DNA from: Marsupella aquatica
Lineage: Eukaryota > Marchantiophyta
Direction: 5' to 3'
NCBI GenBank assembly: GCA_973895155.1
Contig: OZ316893.1
Location: 12,152,001-12,216,000, forward strand
Length of the DNA stretch: 64,000 nucleotides
The notes beneath the pieces were generated by a model. The model was not told the origin of the DNA and made no database searches. It was given only the letters and a program-made list of their open reading frames with translations. This document shows positions 58,541-64,000 of the stretch, piece after piece. Position 1 is the stretch's first letter, and each line of letters opens with the position of its first letter. Both the position numbers and the translations under genes were made by a program.

Positions 58541-61125
58541 GCTGATTCCCACCTGTCCCTCAAGAATGCCCAGTTGCGGATCACTTTTGTGGTCAGCCCT
58601 CCCTACTCTTGGCTATTTATCCCCGCTAGCCCAATACAAGTGTGAACCCCGGGTCATGGCCCATCAGAAGTTGTCTCCCGCATGCCAGAAGTGATGCATT
58701 TTGGGGTGCAGTAGAGATTTGCCTGCCAAAGTTGGACCGCAGCAACACTCCATTCTTGAGACACCTGGATGGCCATGGCGATAAAGAAATTGGCAGAATG
58801 TAGCTGAGAGGGATACAGATTTGGGTGGGGCTCTATTCTGGACACTCTGCCAAAGGTTAGTGGGGACACCCCTCTCCTCTCCATGAAGGCCAACACTGGG
58901 CTGCAAATGAACCTTACAAAACGCACATCTACAATTATTGTAATCTTTTTGCCTTCAATCATTGTTTCAATTCCTGGGGGAGCGAATTAATGTTCTATAC
59001 TTATAGAGAATATAGAGGATTTTCAAAGGGCAGTAGATGTATTCAATGTTTGTAAGATATTAGGACATCTACAAGGAAAAAAAATGGATTCTGGCAGATC
59101 ACTCAATAGAAATTTAAGCTTTTTTGCCTCACTGAATTCCAAAACATTTGCAAAAAAATGAACATGTTTGGCAAAATCTTTGTTTGTTAGCAATTCAAAT
59201 AGCACTACATTGTCATCATATCTGATTGTACTGACAAATGTCTAGTTGCTAGAGGGGACTACATTTAGTTTTTCAGAGTAGCTTCAGGGTTAATAGATAT
59301 GATGTCCACTACTGACTATCTAACCGAGGTGACAGCGTGGATGTAATTGATGTAGTTCAGGTTGAGACAACTCAAATTGATAACGACTGCCACTGGAGAC
59401 TAGATTTAGGTTCAGGAAACTTCGGAGGAACAGATAATGACTTGTCAACTACAGAACATCTAATAGATGTCAAGGCTTGAATGTAGTTGATTTAGATCCC
59501 GTTCACTACGACATAGTGATATACCCTGACTGCCTGTTCTTTGAAAGCATGTAGGAAGAAAACTCACCAAAATGTATAATTCAGGGAAAAACAAAGTACA
59601 ATGAAAGGAAAGAAAAAGAGGGGCGAGGGACATACAAGCCCGTCGCCTGTTCATCAATTTTTTTTACGGTCTAAAGTGACTCCCCACATGCTGCGTCATT
59701 TTTTGAGATTCACCCTGCCCCAAATCCCTGTTTCCCACCTACATCCCTAATTTCAGTTAGGCCCCAAGAGTCACGGCTGAGAGGTTTCATTACCTTTTCA
59801 TACCTTCCTGGCCAAGAGTGACCTGGTTCATCTGGGTTGCAAGCTCAATGGGAGTGGTCCATCCTTGGATTACTTTCCTAGCCTAGACATTGAAGAGATA
59901 TTTGTGTAAATTTAAAGAGTATTTATGCAATTTTGGTGACTTGTAGAGTTAATTTGATGATTTCCCAAGATTGTTAGAGGGAGGACACGTTCGTCAAGGA
60001 GAGTGGTGTCGGAGAACCCTGTATTGGTCACATAAACTCCAGCTCAGTGGGCAGGGATTCTTATTTTAGTGTAGTTTGGATAATCTCCCCAACTTTGGGC
60101 TTTTTGGCCTACCAATCTGATTTTTCCCTGATTTTTTCCTGATTTTTTAGCACAGCACGTCAGACACCATTTGCTCGTTGTGATCTAATGACAAACCTAC
60201 AAAGAACGATTTGTGGCAACTAGAGTCCCACACTGACATGGTTGTCATTAATGTGCAGATAACTATTGATGGGGAAAGATTTTTTCGTTAAAGGACGACA
60301 CGTTGTTCCAAGAGAGTGGTTCTGGAGGTCCGCCGATCTATCTCCCGAGTTGCTTTATTTAAAGAGGGGAGTCATACCAACACTAATAAATGTCATTGGG
60401 GAAGAATTCAATAATCCTTTGGAAACGAGTTGGTACACTCGATTATTTAATTCTTCTTTATTGCCCCAAATCTAAATGGACGTTTGAGTTTCTTTTCACT
60501 TTCTTGTTTCTGGCTCTTTAATACAGAGTTCAAATTTGGTGGGGTATTATGAAACTTCGTAGGAAGGGGGATATGAAACTTGTACTCTACTCGCACTAAC
60601 AATAGTAAAATGAAAAAACCTCGTAAGCTTTGAGTGTGAAAATGCCTCGTTGCGAGCCAATCATGGTCACAAGGTTGTGGGCTATTATGACCTGGTCACA
60701 AGGTTGTGGGCCATAACCTTATTATATTCTAAACCCTCAGGCTCTTTGGTCTTATGTTGTTTTTTCCCCTTCATTGCCTGTCTTCCATTTTGGCCATTTT
60801 TGCTCTTCTGCAGTGTTATATATAAAACTGTTGGTTACCATCAGGAGTTTGAACCAGAAGCCACAACCACAATGTATCTAAATCAATCCAATTTATTTGG
60901 AAGGCTGTAAACCCACGTCACAGCCTCCAGGAAACAGGTAGTCACAGCCTGTGCAAAGGTTTTTGCAGAAGAGCGCCTAAAAACAGTGACCCTAACCCTT
61001 CTTTTGTCCACCCTCTCAAGTGGCGGGCTTCAAGTTCCAGTAGGAGCAAGGCTTCCTCTTACCACTTCTTCACTATACATTCCACATGGAGTGTGACACC
61101 CTTAACATTGTCACCTATTCATATA

Positions 61126-61460
61126 TACACTTCCCACTTCCAAAAGTTTTTTATGGGCAAATTTAGACTTTCAATTTCTCCCTTGAAATGCAGCAGAATA
61201 GTCACTCTGACACCCTTCATACATTCCGTTTTCACACCTGGGTTCACCTCTTCCCACTTCCAAACGTTTGTGCCAGCAAATTTTGACCTTCAATTTTAGC
61301 CTTTGATATGCAGCAGAAGACTCTATTCTTGGGCTTGTTTTAGAAGTGTTTTGGAAAGATCTTTCCAATGAATATAATGTCGCCAAATTGGGAGAGCTAT
61401 GGATTTTCAACCTTGCTTTACACACTTCCTGCTTTTGAAAGTTTTGTACTGAGAAATTTC
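61126..61460 (+). repeat. Tandem repeat, about 120 bp units
   Basis: Two clear copies and one diverged copy of a block beginning CACTTCCCACTTCCAAAnGT. Confidence 0.65.
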
Positions 61461-61708
61461 CTGGCAAAGCCCCAAACCTTGGGTGGGTTTACAAGCATGT
61501 TTGCACAATCCCTCCCTGCCGGTGGTTCACTCTGCTAACACTGTCCTTGGAGGGTTCACCTTATGAAGTTGTTGGATACCCAGTGCAAACTCCCCTATTA
61601 AACCATCCCCTCTCAAAAGAATAGGAAGCTCAAAAAAAATCACCAATCATGCATGAACATATGACATGATGAATCATGAAATGACATGAGGCAATTCTTT
61701 TTGAATGG

Positions 61709-61856
61709 TTACCCCCCTTATTTATCTTCTCCCTACTTCTAAATACTTCCCAAAATTCAATAAGACAGCCCTTATTTAGTTTTCCTAGAATCAATAGGAC
61801 ACCCCTTATTTGGTTTCCTAAAATCAATAATGTGCCCCTTATTTAGTTCTCACATG
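61709..61856 (+). repeat. Tandem repeat, about 35 bp units, four copies
   Basis: The core CCCTTATTTAGTTTTCCTA, then AATCAATAnG recurs with modest change. Non-coding. Confidence 0.75.
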
Positions 61857-61949
61857 ACATTACATTTTTGTGGAAGTGACCCCCAAACAATGTTATGCCT
61901 GCCCACAAATTCAATCCCTCGAGTGGGAACCATAAGTTCTAGTCTGCAC

Positions 61950-64000
61950 CCATTTCTTATCCTGAGCTTGGAGGGTATTGACAATCTTGCGCGGCGCAGG
62001 TTGCACATCAGAAAGTGGAGGCAGCTTTGGACGGTGGGTGCTTCGAATTGAAGCACAACTTTGAAAAGCTTGCTACATCTTGAACTATCTAACGGGGTGC
62101 TTGATGGAGTCTCTCGTCTGCTCGCATTTTCTGTCATGATCATGGAGGGATCTCGATCTTTCCCGGCGAAGTTTTATTTCAGGAACTAGACGCAGCTTTG
62201 GAAGGTAGGTGCTTCAAAAGCCCGTTCAGAAGCTTGCTACATCTTAAACTATCTAACGGGGTACTTGATGAAGTCAACGGATGGCAGATTTTCACTCGAG
62301 CAATAAACCCTGGAAACCTGCCGAATGGTATATCACTGCGCCTCAGCCAGAATGCATTGAATCGAAATAACTTGGAGGACTTGGTCTCCTGGATTTGGTC
62401 AAATTCTCTTGTGAACCTCGTCATGGATGGCTATTTTACATACTATTGGAGCAAGTTTGGGGCTTGGCATATGCGTCAAATAATGGCCCCGGGACTGGAT
62501 TGGCATTGAAGTGGCTTGCTCTCAATGACAATCTGTTGGGGAACAGGGCGGTTGATGGTTTGTTTAACCTGGCCAACTCAGATCTGTTGCCTCAGTTGAA
62601 ATAATTGTATTTGGGAATGAGCAAGGGAGTAGATTTCATAGCTTTCCAAACAAATTTGGAGAATACTCAAAGGTGCCCGCCTTGGCAGCCTGGAAGACAC
62701 TCATTTGGGTAGGAAGTCCAGGAGGTGACTTAGCTGCAGAGCCATTGTACGTGCTTACTGTGAAAATGAAGGCCTCACAATCACATTTTGAGGTTGACTG
62801 GAATCAAGTGAGTGACCGTGGATTGAAAACAAAGGTGAATGAGTACAGGGTTGGGATCATTTGACTCAGCGGTTTGAAGAAGGATAACAAAGACCAACTT
62901 GCGGACTTAACACCCCTTACTCTTGCAGTTTTCCTTTGTGGGAACCACATTGCAAGGAGCTCTGACTCACTAGCAACTCATCCACCTAAGGGCCGTCTTG
63001 CATGTCCAAGGTCCTTTGATTTTTGGCCTCAAATGAACTCGTGGTTTCTCTAAACGAAGTGACAAGCCAGCAGTCCTGATGGCATCTTTGGAGGATATGC
63101 AAGGGCAAGGGCCGGAAAATTTCCGGCCCTTGAGGTCCCGAACTTTGAACTTTGAATAAACCAAAATGGCAGTACATCCCTGACTCAATAAGCACTTCAC
63201 ACATAAGGTGTTCTTGATTGTGTTTAGATCCTGGGTCCGCACTTTCTCCCGACATCTGTGGGCTGCTAAGGGTTGCATTTTTTAGGACTCTTGCACATGC
63301 AAGACAGCCCTAAGTAAGGAAGCGCAAACCAGAGGAATATAATGAAGACAACTTGAGGAGAGGAATATGATGTTGACTCTCTGGGATATAGCAGGTCAGG
63401 AGGAACATCATGTCCTGCAATCTTGCCTGGTATGTTCTTTGCTGATGTGGGATTAGCAAGCGGGAGAGCCACAATTTTTGTTCTTGACGTGAGAGAAAGT
63501 TTCACAAAAGGTGTTGATAAAGAAAAAAAACGCGGATCACAATTTAAGATGGTGTTGATAGAAATCTTTTGGGAAATTGTTTCGTGATGTACCACATAAT
63601 TATTTGTCTTGTTCCATTTTCATTGGATGTCCAGTTTATTACATGGTTTCAACAATTGAAGGACTATCTATTTGGTCAAGCTCAATCACTGGTGCAAAAT
63701 GTTAGGGTGCCGAGGGTCTATTTTAAACTTCAAGAGGAGTTGAAAAGATGGCCACAAGTTGATAAGAATAGCCATCTTCCTATTATGACTTGAGAGGCTT
63801 TTGATAAGCACGTCAATTTGAAGCGGAAGGAAATTCCATTAAGGGGAACAATTTAAATGCTGCAGCATTGGCCTTGACTAAGATTGGTGCAATAATTCAA
63901 ATTGACCAGAAGTTTGGACAGAGCCCAAGAATAGGAGCGTAGTGGTCCTCCACCCAGAATGGTTTTACAGAAAATTTGTGGGAGAACTGCTCCTCCCAAA
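61950..64000 (+). pseudogene. ROCO-family (LRR-Roc-COR, TORNADO1-like) gene relic, runs off right edge
   Basis: Leucine-rich segments come first (SLEGIDNLARRRLHIRKW; SLLHLKLSNGVLDE; ISLRLSQNALNRNNLEDLV; WLALNDNLLGNRAVDGLFNL), at about 61960-62610. Then a decayed P-loop (VFLCGNHIA followed by Arg-Ser where Gly-Lys-Thr is expected) is at about 62925. The G3 switch (TLWDIAGQEEHH) is at about 63375-63410, followed after a shift by PGMFFADVGLASGRATIFVLD. COR-type sequence (WFQQLKDYLFGQA, VYFKLQEELKRW, then VVVLHPEWFYRKFVGELLLP) runs to the window end. This order fits ROCO proteins. TORNADO1 is the known plant member. Several frameshifts, stops (for example TGA at 63791 where Trp fits) and the P-loop lesion show it is broken. 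Two similar LRR-like segments (61960 and 62180) suggest an internal duplication. Confidence 0.7.
63106..63132. repeat. 13-bp palindrome arms, one-base centre
   Basis: CAAGGGCCGGAAA is followed after a single A by its exact reverse complement. It lies within the decayed Roc region; cruciform-capable. Confidence 0.85.

Larger units (their letters stand above)
58541..61900. other. Gene-poor stretch with tandem repeats
   Basis: No gene supported. It has a two-to-three unit repeat at 61126-61460 (CTTCCCACTTCCAAAnGTTT, then GCAAATTTnGACnTTCAATT and ATGCAGCAGAA) and four roughly 35-bp units at 61709-61856 (CCCCTTATTTAGTTnTCCTA, then AATCAATA). A GGTCACAAGGTTGTGGGCnA duplication lies at 60665-60715. 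Confidence 0.45.

Overview
The window is nuclear DNA from a land plant or close streptophyte relative. The evidence is GT-AG introns, plant-type host genes (adenylate kinase 6, TOM5, an F-box/kelch protein, a plant-style LIG1 remnant), Ty1/copia and Ty3/gypsy elements, and a ROCO-type (LRR-Roc-COR) gene relic. Low gene density and many decayed elements suit a bryophyte, lycophyte or other repeat-rich seedless plant, but the sequence does not fix the species.

Layout. 1-4.9 kb: a truncated Ty1/copia element on the minus strand (integrase start, protease, zinc knuckle, gag, long leader with an inserted inverted repeat, primer-binding site, 5' LTR). 6.9-10.2 kb: a seven-exon WD40 gene whose predicted splice joins keep one frame for 585 codons. 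12.8-16.3 kb: a DNA ligase 1 relic that keeps introns but has lost the catalytic core. 18.6-20.5 kb: a three-exon adenylate kinase 6 gene whose 5' flank is a triplicated block carrying decoy start codons. 20.5-33.4 kb: gene-poor, with satellites, foldback elements and dispersed repeats. 33.4-34.7 kb: a single-exon F-box/kelch gene. 35.7-40 kb: tandem repeats.

41.0-48.3 kb holds the most unusual object: a decayed Ty3/gypsy element whose polyprotein reads gag (two zinc knuckles), aspartic protease, a C5 cytosine DNA methyltransferase domain (motifs I, IV with Pro-Cys-Gln, VI Glu-Asn-Val, VIII, IX/X), reverse transcriptase, RNase H, integrase and a C-terminal PHD finger. Fifteen in-frame stops were placed in it; all are TAG or TGA and most look like CAG to TAG changes, as expected from deamination of methylated cytosines.

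49.7 kb: a tiny TOM5 gene. 50.8-51.5 kb: a foldback element and a perfect 103-bp tandem duplication. 52.7-55.2 kb: an unrecognised minus-strand multi-exon gene. 62-64 kb: a broken LRR-Roc-COR gene running off the right edge.

The host genes are unrelated housekeeping genes and form no common pathway. The methyltransferase-PHD retroelement is the candidate novel system: a mobile element that would have carried both a DNA-methylation writer and a likely chromatin reader.
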